From Persicitalea sp964500445 (GTDB lineage Bacteria > Bacteroidota > Bacteroidia > Cytophagales > Spirosomataceae), in assembly GCA_964500445.1 (NCBI GenBank), contig CAZCOG010000027.1, forward strand, positions 16,843-80,842: DNA of 64,000 bases, written 5' to 3'. The notes below the pieces were generated by a model that saw only the letters and a program-made list of their open reading frames with translations, searched no databases and was not told the DNA's origin. Shown here in pieces: positions 53,180-62,838 of the stretch; position 1 is the first letter of the stretch; every line of letters begins with the position of its first letter. A program made the position numbers and the translations under genes.

Positions 53180-53944
53180 TCAGATTATAGTCTTTGCGAC
53201 ATTTTTTCCCGTTTGCTTCTTTGCTTCTACTAGTGCTTGGTTTACTCGGTCCGTTATTGTTTTAAAATCATCTTTGCCTTTTTTATACTCGGTCACTCCA
53301 CATGATACAGTAAGTTTATGTGCTGTATCGTCTATTATAAACGAAGTTTTTTCAATCAAAATTCTTTTGCGCTCTGCTGCTTTATATGCGTCATTTAAGT
53401 TCGTTTCATTGGTTATTACAACAAATTCGTCACCACGGAGAAACTGCCTAAAAGTTTCATCGGTAATCCTTTTATCATTATTTAATAGCTCACCTAGCTT
53501 TGCCAAGATACCATCTGCAACGTTTGGACTAAAATTAGTATTGAACTTTTTAAAGTCATCAACGTCAATAATAATAATTGAGAAAGTTGAATTCGATGCT
53601 TCAAGCCTATCAGTCAAATACGCCTTAAACGCCTTGTGGTTTTTAAGTCCGGTTAATTCATCTGTGAAATTATCTTTTTGTAGTGCTTTATATTTTCTGT
53701 TGAATAAAATTATAACAGTGACAACAGTAACTGTTATGATTACTAGTCCGATAAGAAAGACAGCATAAAAAGTGAATGTTATGGGAGTATAAATTAGCTG
53801 CCCGATTGAAGTCTCTTTAGGAATAATCTTAGACGCTGCAAAAATTATAGTTGCGGGAATTAGCCATTTAAGGATGTCATAGAACAGTTTGGAAAGAGCG
53901 TCCTGACGAAACTTGTCAAAAGACTTTCTAAAATAACTTGCCAT
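53180..53944 (-). CDS. Membrane-anchored GGDEF-domain protein with RGDEF motif
   Basis: This 254-residue protein has two N-terminal hydrophobic helices (about 27-47 and 52-81) and then a GGDEF domain. Present are DELTGLKNHKAF, IIDVDDFKKFNTNFS (metal and substrate residues), RFLRGDEF-like core QFLRGDEFVVI with R170 in place of the first Gly, and TVSCGVTEYKKG. Canonical diguanylate cyclases carry GGDEF or GGEEF; RGDEF may be active, altered or a receptor. GGDEF genes are uncommon in many Bacteroidota. It lies between the CBASS pair and the TPR-Cas4-like gene. Confidence 0.82.
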   Translation of the reverse strand: MASYFRKSFDKFRQDALSKLFYDILKWLIPATIIFAASKIIPKETSIGQLIYTPITFTFYAVFLIGLVIITVTVVTVIILFNRKYKALQKDNFTDELTGLKNHKAFKAYLTDRLEASNSTFSIIIIDVDDFKKFNTNFSPNVADGILAKLGELLNNDKRITDETFRQFLRGDEFVVITNETNLNDAYKAAERKRILIEKTSFIIDDTAHKLTVSCGVTEYKKGKDDFKTITDRVNQALVEAKKQTGKNVAKTII

Positions 53945-54205
53945 TGTTGATTTGGGGTCATCGTATTACAGCTAACTCGTAAATATGCGTAAGTTAGTCA
54001 TACTTTTCGTATTTATTTATACTATTTATATATTTTACTGGGTTTATATGTTATTTATTTTGAATATCTGGTTGTTAAATTGGTGAAAACCTAGGTCTTT
54101 TGCGATCCTGAAAACTACTACTCCCTTCATCTGGGTCTCTGTTTACCCACATCACAATCTCGAAAGGCCCAAAGGATATAAAACATGCGGCAACCAAGTA
54201 TTCTT

Positions 54206-55756
54206 TTAAAATTCGAGTTTTGGTTCGCTGTCTACGGTTAGAATATCCAAATCATAAGGCAATTCTATATTATTGAATTTACCAGTTTTGTGATTACAAT
54301 ACGAAACTACGCTACAATTAAGACATTTATTAGGATAAGAAATTCTATCGCCATCAATTTCAATAATCTTTGCTTTCTTAAATTTATTGATTGCATTTAT
54401 TGCACGATTTAGTTTGTTTAAGTTTTCCCGATTATTTTCAATTTTAGTTAATCGATACGAAGTAATAACAATTTTCTTTTTAATAATACCATTATCTGTT
54501 TGTATATCTATTAATTGCCAATACCAAGTAATCAGATAGCCAAACTTTATATCAACACTTTCAAATTCATTAATAAATGCATAATGTTTTACCAAGTCAC
54601 TTTCAAAAGGTGTACTCGAGTCCGCTGAATGAATGCTTGAAAATTTTTCTGTAATAGTAAATTTATATCCTAAACTATCTTCCATCAAGTATTCAGGTGC
54701 ACCTATTAAATCTCCTGCTTTATTCGAGTATATAATGGGTTTAATATTGGTAGAATTATTTACTCGTATCGTAGAACTAAATAAGTAATCAAAATCCGTT
54801 TGTAAATCTAAGTCAATGGTAATCTCACTATCCTTAAATGTATCTTCAAAGCTTTTAGTAGCTTTAAATATTTTATGTCTATCACTAAAAATTTTCTTTT
54901 CACCAAGCCATTCATCTTTTTCCCAGCTTGTATTCGCTTCGATTTGGAAAGTTTCATTTATTGCAAAAGATACTGGACAAAATAAATAATGGCTCAGATC
55001 GCTCACCAATGTTGTCTTCTGACTTTCGTAGATTTTGTTTGTAATTTTTTTGATTCGTAAATAAAATTCTTCTTGAAAACCCTTTATATGCTTGGCTAAT
55101 TTAACTCTTGAAATGTAATCATTAAAAGTTATGTCCTCTTTTATAAATTTTTGGAACTCTAATCGCTTTTCAGTTTTGAATTCCAAAGTTTTTAAGCATT
55201 TTTCTATATAATTAAAATACTCATCAAGCTGAACTAAAACGTCGGCATATCTAATAAAATACACCTTTCTGTCAGCAGGAAATATTTGATCTTTAAAATT
55301 GAAAGTAGAATTACTAATTACTGATTGGTCTAGCTTTAACAACCAATGATATGCTTCTATGTACTCATTACGCATACACAAATATCTTACAACATTCAGG
55401 ACGGTCTTGGTATATACACTTGATGTGTATTTGTCATATTTATCAGCTCTTAATAAAAGATCCTCTGCATCGCTCAATAAATCAGGGTTCTCCCATTCCT
55501 TTATTTTCTCGTTGTAATCTAGCCATAACTTATCGTTTTTTAAAGGTTTAAAATTAGGATAAGTTTTTTCTAAATCTTCATGCAATTTTCTTGCTTCAGA
55601 AAAATTTTGAGTTTTACGATAGAGCTGAGCTAGAAAATACCCATTCCATTCATTTTTCTCTAAATGCCAAAGCTGTTTATACAAGTCCAAAGCTTCCCAA
55701 GTGTAGCCACTCTGCTTCTTCTTTTGGGCTAATGTCTTTAATTCAGCTATTGTCAT
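54206..55756 (-). CDS. TPR protein fused to a Cas4/Dna2-like PD-(D/E)XK iron-sulfur nuclease
   Basis: The ATG at 55756 (MTIAELKTLAQ) gives 516 residues; a TTG at 55819 is less likely. The N-terminal 100 residues look like TPR units (GYTWEALDLYKQL, YFLAQLYRKTQNFSEARKLH). Near residue 260 is the Cas4-type first cysteine in DLSHYLFCPVSFA. The nuclease acids are in DLIGAPEYLMED and ITEKFSS (E370, K371). The C-terminus has CLNCSVVSYC (C478, C481, C487), completing the four Cys of a 4Fe-4S cluster. Cas4-like enzymes trim DNA ends. It starts 103 bases after hsdR on the same strand. No CRISPR array or other cas gene is seen. Confidence 0.72.
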   Translation of the reverse strand: MTIAELKTLAQKKKQSGYTWEALDLYKQLWHLEKNEWNGYFLAQLYRKTQNFSEARKLHEDLEKTYPNFKPLKNDKLWLDYNEKIKEWENPDLLSDAEDLLLRADKYDKYTSSVYTKTVLNVVRYLCMRNEYIEAYHWLLKLDQSVISNSTFNFKDQIFPADRKVYFIRYADVLVQLDEYFNYIEKCLKTLEFKTEKRLEFQKFIKEDITFNDYISRVKLAKHIKGFQEEFYLRIKKITNKIYESQKTTLVSDLSHYLFCPVSFAINETFQIEANTSWEKDEWLGEKKIFSDRHKIFKATKSFEDTFKDSEITIDLDLQTDFDYLFSSTIRVNNSTNIKPIIYSNKAGDLIGAPEYLMEDSLGYKFTITEKFSSIHSADSSTPFESDLVKHYAFINEFESVDIKFGYLITWYWQLIDIQTDNGIIKKKIVITSYRLTKIENNRENLNKLNRAINAINKFKKAKIIEIDGDRISYPNKCLNCSVVSYCNHKTGKFNNIELPYDLDILTVDSEPKLEF

Positions 55757-55858
55757 TTTCCACGGCTTAAAGTTGACTCTTTCTCTATACACCTTAGTCT
55801 GTGGCCAACAGACCCACAATGTTGGATAGTCTGTGGGAGACCTAATAATTTCGATAAG

Positions 55859-58800
55859 TCATTCTCTATCTTTCAAATGATCTTCCGCTAACATTTTAGC
55901 TTGGGTGATAATCGTTTCAACGGCCTTCTCCTGCAAATCAGGGGGGTACCCATGCAAGCGTAATATTCTTCTGATGTTTCTTCTGAGAGCCGATTGAACG
56001 CTCTCTTTAATCGTCCAATCTATGGTAGTGCTGTTACGAACCGTTTTTAGGAGTTCTTGGGCGATGTGTTTCAACACATCGTCGCCCAGTACTTCTACGG
56101 CGCTGTTACTGACTTCTAAGGCCGTGTAAAAGGCATATTCACGGTAATCCAAGCCTAGAATGTCGCCTCGCTTGTCGGACTCTTTCATGTGCTCAGCGAA
56201 GGGAATGAGCACTTTCTCTAAAAATTCCACTGTATCGATCATGCCGTTGTGGTAGCGTTTAATGGCATCTTCCAGCATTTCCGAAAATTTCTTACTCTCG
56301 ACCAGGTTAATTTTAGTCCGTTTTTTTATCTCTTCTTTAAGAAGCTTTTTTAGCAACTCGACCGCCAAATTCTTTTGGGGAAGGTCTTTGAGCTCTTGGA
56401 GAAAACGTTCATCCAGAATGGCTAGGTTGGGCTTCTTCAAGCCTGCGGCATCGAAGATGTCAATCACATTATCGGCTGTAATGGCATCAGAAATGATTTG
56501 CTTGATCGCGGTTTCCATTTCTTCACCGCCTTTCCCGCCCTCGTTGCGGTCGGATATTTTCACCAGCCGTGATTTTATGGCTTGAAATAGAGCGACGTCA
56601 TCCCGGATCGCCATGGCCCGGTCGTGCGGAACGGAAATGGCAAAGGCTTTCAGCAAATTCTTTGTATTTTCAGTAAAACTCTGCTCACCGTTTTCCTGAC
56701 TGAAAATATAGTCAACTATAATGGGTATGAATTTGAGCTTTTCTTCCGGGGATAGCTTGTAGAATTTCCGCCAATCAAAGTGCCGAAGCTGATGTTCGAT
56801 AGCTTCATGAAATTCCAGCATTTTAGCGACCGCTAGTTCCTGATCGAGTGTAGGCTTTCCTTCGCCACCGCTTGTGGTGTACTCTGTCAGAGCAGTTTTT
56901 AATTCCTGCGCAATGCCCAGATAATCGACAATTAAACCACCTTCCTTTCCTTCGGTGAACACCCGATTGACGCGCGCAATGGCCTGCATTAGGCTATGGC
57001 CGCGCATTGGTTTATCAACATACATGGTATGTAGTGACGGGGCATCGAAGCCAGTTAGCCACATATCACGTACAATGACAAGTTTGAGGGAGTCGCCGGG
57101 ATTTTTTAGGCGATCGCCGATGGCCTTGCGTTGCGACTTGCTCCGAATATGCGGTTGCATGTATAGCTCATCGCTGCTGCTGCCCGTCATGATCACTTTT
57201 AGAGTTCCTTCATCGTTATTATCCGAGTGCCATTCTGGACGGATTTTTATGATGGCATCGTACAACTCCACACAAATTCTGCGACTCATACAAACAATCA
57301 TCCCCTTGCCTTCCAACACCGCACTCCGCTGCTCAAAATGGTATACGATGTCCTTAGCAATTTTGGCGATCCGATTTGGGTTACCAACAATAGCTTCCAA
57401 TCGTGACCAACGAGCTCGTATTTGTTGGCGATTACTCAGCTCTTCTCCCTCGGTAATCTCTTCAAACTGCTCGTCCAGGCTTACCTTTTCATTCTCATCA
57501 AAGTGGACCTTGGCCAGGCGGCTTTCGTAGAAAATCGGCACCGTAGCCTTGTCTTCGACGGCCTGTTGAATGTCGTATATATCTACATAGTTTCCGAAAA
57601 CAGCCTGGGTGTTGCGGTCGCTGCTTTCAATCGGAGTACCAGTAAAGCCGATGAAGGTGGCATTTGGTAAAGCATCTCTCAGATGCTTTGCAAAGCCATC
57701 GATGAAATCGTACTGGCTACGGTGGGCTTCATCGGCAACCACTACAATGTTTTTTCGTTCACTCAGCGCTGGCATGCTGGCTCCGATGTATTCTATACTC
57801 AGTTCATTTACATCACCATTATTTTGCCCGATACTACTTTGGTGGGGCATAAACTTCTGAATCGTTGTGAACACAATCCCCCCCGACGCCACTTTGAGCA
57901 AATTTCTAAGATCTTGGTTACTTTCGGCTTTATGGGGCTCCTGCCGAAGCAATTGCTGACAATTGGTGAATGTTTCGTGCAACTGCTCGTCCAGATCGTT
58001 GCGATCAGTAAGTATCACTAAGGTGGGGTTTTCCATCCGGGGGTCGATGATGAGCTTTCCCGAATAGAACACCATACTGAGACTTTTGCCACTCCCCTGG
58101 GTGTGCCATATCACGCCACCGCGTCTATCTCCACTGACTCTGCTGGCAGTTACCGTGCTTTCAACGGCTTTATTAACAGCATAATACTGGTGGTAGGCTG
58201 CTACCTTTTTGAGGGTTTTGCTATCGCTATTTTCAAAGACCACAAACTGACGGATCAAATCCAATACTGTAGACTTATTCAACATGCCGTTGAACATTAC
58301 TTGCATGCCCATATCCAAATGATCGGATTCGGTTTTTCCGTCTTTGGTTTTCCAACTCATAAAGCGGCCGAAGTCGCTTGTGAGCGTACCGCACTGAGCA
58401 TCCCAACCATCACTGATGATGAGTAATTCATTATAGGTAAATAGGGATGGAATGGCCTGTTTGTAGGTCTGGATTTGGTTGTAGGCCGATTTTAAGGTCG
58501 CATTTTCGTCGACAGCGTTTTTGAGTTCGATCACAACCAAAGGCATTCCATTGACGAACAGAATGATGTCGGGCCGTTTGTTCTGGTTGCCTTCAATAAT
58601 GGTGAATTGGTTAATGGCTAAAAACTCGTTGTTGTCGGTTTCTTCAAAATCAACGATATAGACTTTCTCGCCCCGAATCCCGTCAGCGGTACGTACTTCT
58701 ACATCCACGCCATCGGTCAGGTAGCGGTGGAAGGTCTCGTTATTAATTAAGAGGTTGGGGCTATCGGTGCGGAGTACCTTTTTAAGGGCATCTTCTTTGG

Positions 58801-58996
58801 CATCCTGCGAGAGCGCAGGGTTAAGCTTGTCAATGGCATCACGCAAACGATTCGTAAGCACTACCTCGTTATACTGCCTTTCTGGGTGGTCGCCATCGGG
58901 TGAAATCTCTGTACCCACGACGTAGCCGTATCCCAAATTTTGCAAGTAGTCAAGCGCTATTTCTTCAATTTCGTTTTCGCTGATGCTATTTCTCAT
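55859..58996 (-). CDS. hsdR: Type I restriction enzyme, HsdR subunit
   Basis: This 1045-residue protein has the nuclease motif RPDIILFVNG with D143 and VIELKN with E157 and K159. The SF2 translocase motifs are HTQGSGKS (301-305 for GSGKS), VVVADEAH, and FTGTPIE, with the later VIVRDMWLTGFDAP and MQAIARVNR. It moves DNA and cuts at a distance from unmethylated sites. It overlaps hsdS by four bases (ATGA), so the operon is coupled. Confidence 0.95.
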   Translation of the reverse strand: MRNSISENEIEEIALDYLQNLGYGYVVGTEISPDGDHPERQYNEVVLTNRLRDAIDKLNPALSQDAKEDALKKVLRTDSPNLLINNETFHRYLTDGVDVEVRTADGIRGEKVYIVDFEETDNNEFLAINQFTIIEGNQNKRPDIILFVNGMPLVVIELKNAVDENATLKSAYNQIQTYKQAIPSLFTYNELLIISDGWDAQCGTLTSDFGRFMSWKTKDGKTESDHLDMGMQVMFNGMLNKSTVLDLIRQFVVFENSDSKTLKKVAAYHQYYAVNKAVESTVTASRVSGDRRGGVIWHTQGSGKSLSMVFYSGKLIIDPRMENPTLVILTDRNDLDEQLHETFTNCQQLLRQEPHKAESNQDLRNLLKVASGGIVFTTIQKFMPHQSSIGQNNGDVNELSIEYIGASMPALSERKNIVVVADEAHRSQYDFIDGFAKHLRDALPNATFIGFTGTPIESSDRNTQAVFGNYVDIYDIQQAVEDKATVPIFYESRLAKVHFDENEKVSLDEQFEEITEGEELSNRQQIRARWSRLEAIVGNPNRIAKIAKDIVYHFEQRSAVLEGKGMIVCMSRRICVELYDAIIKIRPEWHSDNNDEGTLKVIMTGSSSDELYMQPHIRSKSQRKAIGDRLKNPGDSLKLVIVRDMWLTGFDAPSLHTMYVDKPMRGHSLMQAIARVNRVFTEGKEGGLIVDYLGIAQELKTALTEYTTSGGEGKPTLDQELAVAKMLEFHEAIEHQLRHFDWRKFYKLSPEEKLKFIPIIVDYIFSQENGEQSFTENTKNLLKAFAISVPHDRAMAIRDDVALFQAIKSRLVKISDRNEGGKGGEEMETAIKQIISDAITADNVIDIFDAAGLKKPNLAILDERFLQELKDLPQKNLAVELLKKLLKEEIKKRTKINLVESKKFSEMLEDAIKRYHNGMIDTVEFLEKVLIPFAEHMKESDKRGDILGLDYREYAFYTALEVSNSAVEVLGDDVLKHIAQELLKTVRNSTTIDWTIKESVQSALRRNIRRILRLHGYPPDLQEKAVETIITQAKMLAEDHLKDRE

Positions 58997-60135
58997 GCTA
59001 TTTCCAATTGGCCGCTCATTAGTTTGGGTAAAAGGGCGTCACGTGTTTGGGTTAATGTTTGAATTTGATTCGTATTTTTTTCTTTTTTTTGAAAGATTGA
59101 TTGAATTATTGAATTGAACTTCTTGACAATATCCACATTTGGGATAATTATATCATTATCCATTGCCAGGTTCCTATTTAGACCAGGTACCGCACTATCT
59201 GATGCAATTTTTTTAAACTGTTGTTCTTTTAAAAGAAAATAATGAAAATATAGTGAATCAACACCTAGTAAATCATTAACATAAAAAGTTGTGTCAATTG
59301 GAAAGAAATTTTCATCTATCCAAATAACTTCACCTATTGTGCCCTTTCTACCTATTACTATTCCAGGAGATCTTACTAAATATTCATCATGGTAATCAAC
59401 AATGCCACTTGAACCTATTACAGGATACTTTCCTAATACTCTATTGTCTGCTTTTAGAGCTTTTCCATAAAGTAACTCTAATACCTCTCCGAGTTTCCCT
59501 TTTCTCCACCCCTTCGGCATTTCATTAACTAACTCCCTATCAAAGCATGGAAAATTGAAATTTACAAACCATTCTTTGAAAATAGCTTGCGCCATGTCTT
59601 CCAAAGTTTGGTTCATTTTCAAGTTAAGCTCTATTTTGTTATCAAGGGAGGAGAGAATTTGGGCTATTTGAGTTTGAGTATAAAAATCAGGAGCGAGAAT
59701 TTCGACTTTCCTTAATTCTGATTGTTTAATACCTGTTACCGTAGAACCTGTTTCCCTGGCTTTCAAGTTGGACTGGCCAAGTGATGAAAAGAGAAAATAT
59801 TTTAAATACGTACTATCAATAATGTTTTTCTTCCCTCTTAAAGTAATTACTCTTTGCGCCAATGCAATTTTTTGGTTTGTATTAATTTGAGCTACTTCTC
59901 CGAGAGGTGCCTCAGTTGTTAGTACAACATCTCCGAATTCCGGAATTCCTCTTTTCATCCAATTTTCATATTCATCTTCCGCTATAAATTCATTTGGAGT
60001 TTCTATTCTTCCGTTTTTAATAACTTTTGCTGTTATCAAAGGAATTCCCTCCAATGTCTTTACAGGTGTTTTACCACGATAATCAATTAATTTATCAATA
60101 GCATCTTCTAATTTATAAGTTTTCCAATCGCTCAT
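58993..60135 (-). CDS. hsdS: Type I restriction specificity subunit HsdS
   Basis: This 380-residue protein has two target-recognition domains, with the conserved helical spacers TQTQIAQILSSLDNKIELNL (centre, about 155-175) and NQIQTLTQTRDALLPKLMSG at the end. The first domain begins MSDWKTYKLEDAIDKLIDYRG. The two halves decide the two parts of the split recognition site, which cannot be predicted. It overlaps the PIN gene and hsdR by four bases each. Confidence 0.93.
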   Translation of the reverse strand: MSDWKTYKLEDAIDKLIDYRGKTPVKTLEGIPLITAKVIKNGRIETPNEFIAEDEYENWMKRGIPEFGDVVLTTEAPLGEVAQINTNQKIALAQRVITLRGKKNIIDSTYLKYFLFSSLGQSNLKARETGSTVTGIKQSELRKVEILAPDFYTQTQIAQILSSLDNKIELNLKMNQTLEDMAQAIFKEWFVNFNFPCFDRELVNEMPKGWRKGKLGEVLELLYGKALKADNRVLGKYPVIGSSGIVDYHDEYLVRSPGIVIGRKGTIGEVIWIDENFFPIDTTFYVNDLLGVDSLYFHYFLLKEQQFKKIASDSAVPGLNRNLAMDNDIIIPNVDIVKKFNSIIQSIFQKKEKNTNQIQTLTQTRDALLPKLMSGQLEIA

Positions 60136-61139
60136 ATTAACTCTGGATCGTATAAAGTCCCTAAAATGTCCTTTGTTTCTTCGTCAGCTAGTATGGTTGT
60201 TGCTTTAACTACTTGAACTTTTTTATCTCCCTTATCATTTAAGAAAATATTAATTAATGAGGTTATATAGAGTGTTTCGACTAGTTGATCATTTGGCGGA
60301 ATGCGTGTTATATTATAACAGGTGTCGACAATTTCAAAATTTTCAATAATAAAACTAATATCTTCAATTATAATAGAGGTATGTTTACTCAATAAATCTG
60401 CCAAATAATCTTTAAAATATTCTGTTTGAGTAAACTCGTAAATTGTCCTCTCGGAAATATAAATCTCGTAGTCTTTTTGAATTTCAGCAATAACATTATT
60501 TTCGTCCTTTTCAATTGCTATATGCTTGTTCCATTTTTCTATAAATTCGTTCTCACAATTTGAGTAATCACCATCTTTTGTAATAAAAATAATTTTATCG
60601 TAATCAACAACATCATCGAAATGCATTAAACTCTCCCAGATAATATTATCTTTAAAACCAGCATCTTTATATTTTCCAGAGTGAGCAAAAGGCTGACTTT
60701 TACTCTTTTCTTTCATTACCCGTTTCATCATACTTTGCAAAACGGTGCTTGCTATTTCTTCTTTAATCTCCAAAAGCTTAATTGATTTTGTAGCCAAGTA
60801 TTCTTCTGCCTTTGTTTGAATGTATGTTGTACAATCAAATTCTTTATCAAGTAGAGTTATTTCAGATATGTGAGGCATTCCAGAAAGTCGCTCAGCTAAT
60901 TTCTGAAACTCAGTAATGTCGGCTTTATACTGTCGATACTTTTGGTCTTTCAACTCTTCAATAGCCCAAGTTGGTATAGCCAGGTGAATGTCTTCATTTA
61001 AGTCATTTCGTGAGATGAAATCTTCTACTACTTGAAAAGGCCGCCCAAAAGCAAAAAAACTGTAAGCAACTCCACCATTGTCTGTGCTTCTTAGGGAGTT
61101 GGTGTCAAATACGATCAGAGTTTTTAGTTTATATGCCAT
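60132..61139 (-). CDS. PIN-domain ribonuclease-like protein encoded inside the hsd operon
   Basis: This 335-residue protein begins LIVFDTNSLRS with the first PIN Asp at 12. Glu residues lie in PTWAIEELKDQ (about 61-62), then D164 in FKDNIIWESL and the pair D189/D191 in ITKDGDYSN. This D-E-D-D pattern matches the DUF4935-type PIN domain. PIN proteins cut RNA with bound metal. The C-terminal 130 residues are of unknown fold. The gene overlaps hsdM by 11 bases and hsdS by four, so it is built into the operon, in the place where PrrC-type anticodon nucleases occur. Confidence 0.78.
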   Translation of the reverse strand: MAYKLKTLIVFDTNSLRSTDNGGVAYSFFAFGRPFQVVEDFISRNDLNEDIHLAIPTWAIEELKDQKYRQYKADITEFQKLAERLSGMPHISEITLLDKEFDCTTYIQTKAEEYLATKSIKLLEIKEEIASTVLQSMMKRVMKEKSKSQPFAHSGKYKDAGFKDNIIWESLMHFDDVVDYDKIIFITKDGDYSNCENEFIEKWNKHIAIEKDENNVIAEIQKDYEIYISERTIYEFTQTEYFKDYLADLLSKHTSIIIEDISFIIENFEIVDTCYNITRIPPNDQLVETLYITSLINIFLNDKGDKKVQVVKATTILADEETKDILGTLYDPELI

Positions 61140-62661
61140 AGCCGATTTTCGCTAAATTTTCTTTTATCGCTTCATCCAATTCAGTGGCTTTTTGCATTTG
61201 CTCAGAAAGAGTAGCCGTAAGTGCTTGCATTTTTTCATCAAAGGGAATACCGTCTTCTTCCACCTCCTTAAAGTCGATGTATCTTCCAGGAGTTAGAATA
61301 TAGTTATTCTTACGAACCTCCTGAATACTGGCAGATTTACAAAAGCCAGCTATATCTTTGTATCTAGCAAATAGTTCTTTACTTCTCCATGTATGATAAG
61401 TGTTCGAAATTTTGGCAATATCCTCGCTGCTAAGTTCCTTTTGACTACGGCTTATCATCGTGCCCAATTCACGGGCGTCAATAAATAAAACCTCATTGGA
61501 GCGGTTGCGGAATTTGGTGATCTCCGTCTTTGTGCGTGCCAAAAACCAAAGACAGGCAGGTATTTGCGTATTGTAGAATAGTTGTGAAGGCAAAGCCACC
61601 ATACAATCCACCAGGTCAGCTTCGATCATCGCACGGCGGATCTCGCCTTCGGTAGCAATCTCAGAACTCATACTGCCATTAGACAACACAATTCCTGCTG
61701 TACCATAGGGGGCCAATTTGCTCACAAAATGCTGCAACCAGGCATAGTTAGCATTACCCGAAGGGGGTACACCGTATTTCCATTTGTGCGATTCGGCTGC
61801 ATTGATGTTGTAATCGCTTACATTGAAGGGGGGATTGGCAAGGACATAATCTACTTTCAGTTCAGGAAAGGCATCATTCCGTAAAGTATCCCCCAAAGCA
61901 ATGTTGGCATCGATACCTCGGATGGCCAGGTTCATTTTGGCCAGCTTGTAGGTCGTCGGGTTGCTTTCTTGTCCGAAAATGGAAATTTTTCCCTTCCGGT
62001 GCTCGTGCATTTCAATGAAGCGTTCGCTTTGCACAAACATCCCCCCACTGCCACAGGCCCCGTCGTACACCCGTTTCTCCGGTTCGGGGGCAAGCATGTC
62101 CACCAGGATTTTTACAATGCTTTGCGGGGTGTAAAACTGCCCACCTTTTTTACCTTCTGCATCCGCGAATTGCCCCAGGAAATATTCGAATACAAAGCCC
62201 AATACATCCTTTCCTTTGCCGCTACCTTTTGAACTTAACGAAATAGAGCCAATCAAATCGATGAGTTCCCCCAAGCGTTGTTTGTCCAGAGCTGGCCGCG
62301 CATAGTCTTTGGGCAAAACGCCTTTGAGTGAAGGGTTGTCCTTTTCGATGGCGTCCATCGCGTCGTCGATGTCCTTCCCGATGGTAGGTAGCTTGGCTCT
62401 GCCTTGCAGCCATTTCCAACGAGCGGAAGGAGGTACGTAAAAAACTCTTTCAGCGGTGTATTCGTCCTTATCTTCCGGGTCGGCACCCGTTAAGAGCTGG
62501 TTAGCATACAGTTGCTCGTACAAATCTTCAAAAGCATCAGAAATATATTTCAGGAAAATCAAACCCAATACAACATGCTTATATTCAGCCGCATCCATAT
62601 TGCTTCGGAGCTTATCAGCAGCTTGCCAAAGGGTTCTTTCTAGTTCTAGATTATCGGTCAT
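61129..62661 (-). CDS. hsdM: Type I restriction-modification methyltransferase HsdM
   Basis: This 510-residue protein has N-terminal MTDNLELERTLWQAADKLR and GLIFLKYISDAFE, typical HsdM. The SAM motif DGACGSGGMF is at 200-209 and the N6-adenine motif NPPF at 276-279. It methylates adenine in both strands as part of HsdM2S. It heads the operon hsdM-PIN-hsdS-hsdR. Confidence 0.95.
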   Translation of the reverse strand: MTDNLELERTLWQAADKLRSNMDAAEYKHVVLGLIFLKYISDAFEDLYEQLYANQLLTGADPEDKDEYTAERVFYVPPSARWKWLQGRAKLPTIGKDIDDAMDAIEKDNPSLKGVLPKDYARPALDKQRLGELIDLIGSISLSSKGSGKGKDVLGFVFEYFLGQFADAEGKKGGQFYTPQSIVKILVDMLAPEPEKRVYDGACGSGGMFVQSERFIEMHEHRKGKISIFGQESNPTTYKLAKMNLAIRGIDANIALGDTLRNDAFPELKVDYVLANPPFNVSDYNINAAESHKWKYGVPPSGNANYAWLQHFVSKLAPYGTAGIVLSNGSMSSEIATEGEIRRAMIEADLVDCMVALPSQLFYNTQIPACLWFLARTKTEITKFRNRSNEVLFIDARELGTMISRSQKELSSEDIAKISNTYHTWRSKELFARYKDIAGFCKSASIQEVRKNNYILTPGRYIDFKEVEEDGIPFDEKMQALTATLSEQMQKATELDEAIKENLAKIGYGI

Positions 62662-62838
62662 TTTTTTTGTTTGACTTTGTTATAAGATACTATCTTTCAG
62701 CACCCAATATGTTTTCTGGTGGGTTCCCAATCCGGTAACAAAAGTTGAATATAGCTTGGTACTTAAAGAGTTATTCTTATGCTTACTTGTCTGTAGGCTC
62801 TTTTTATAGAAAGCAAAGAATTGGCTTGCTCTACCGCG

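Noticed and set aside
52094..53180. Panoptes-type (mCpol plus 2TM-beta effector) system
   Set aside because: The 2TM-beta gene is coupled to a true CD-NTase by a TGATG overlap, and the GGDEF protein is membrane-anchored with a near-complete diguanylate cyclase core rather than a minimal mCpol. CBASS is the simpler reading.
54206..55756. Part of a CRISPR-Cas adaptation module
   Set aside because: Only a Cas4-like domain is present. I found no cas1/cas2 and no regularly spaced repeat array anywhere in the window.
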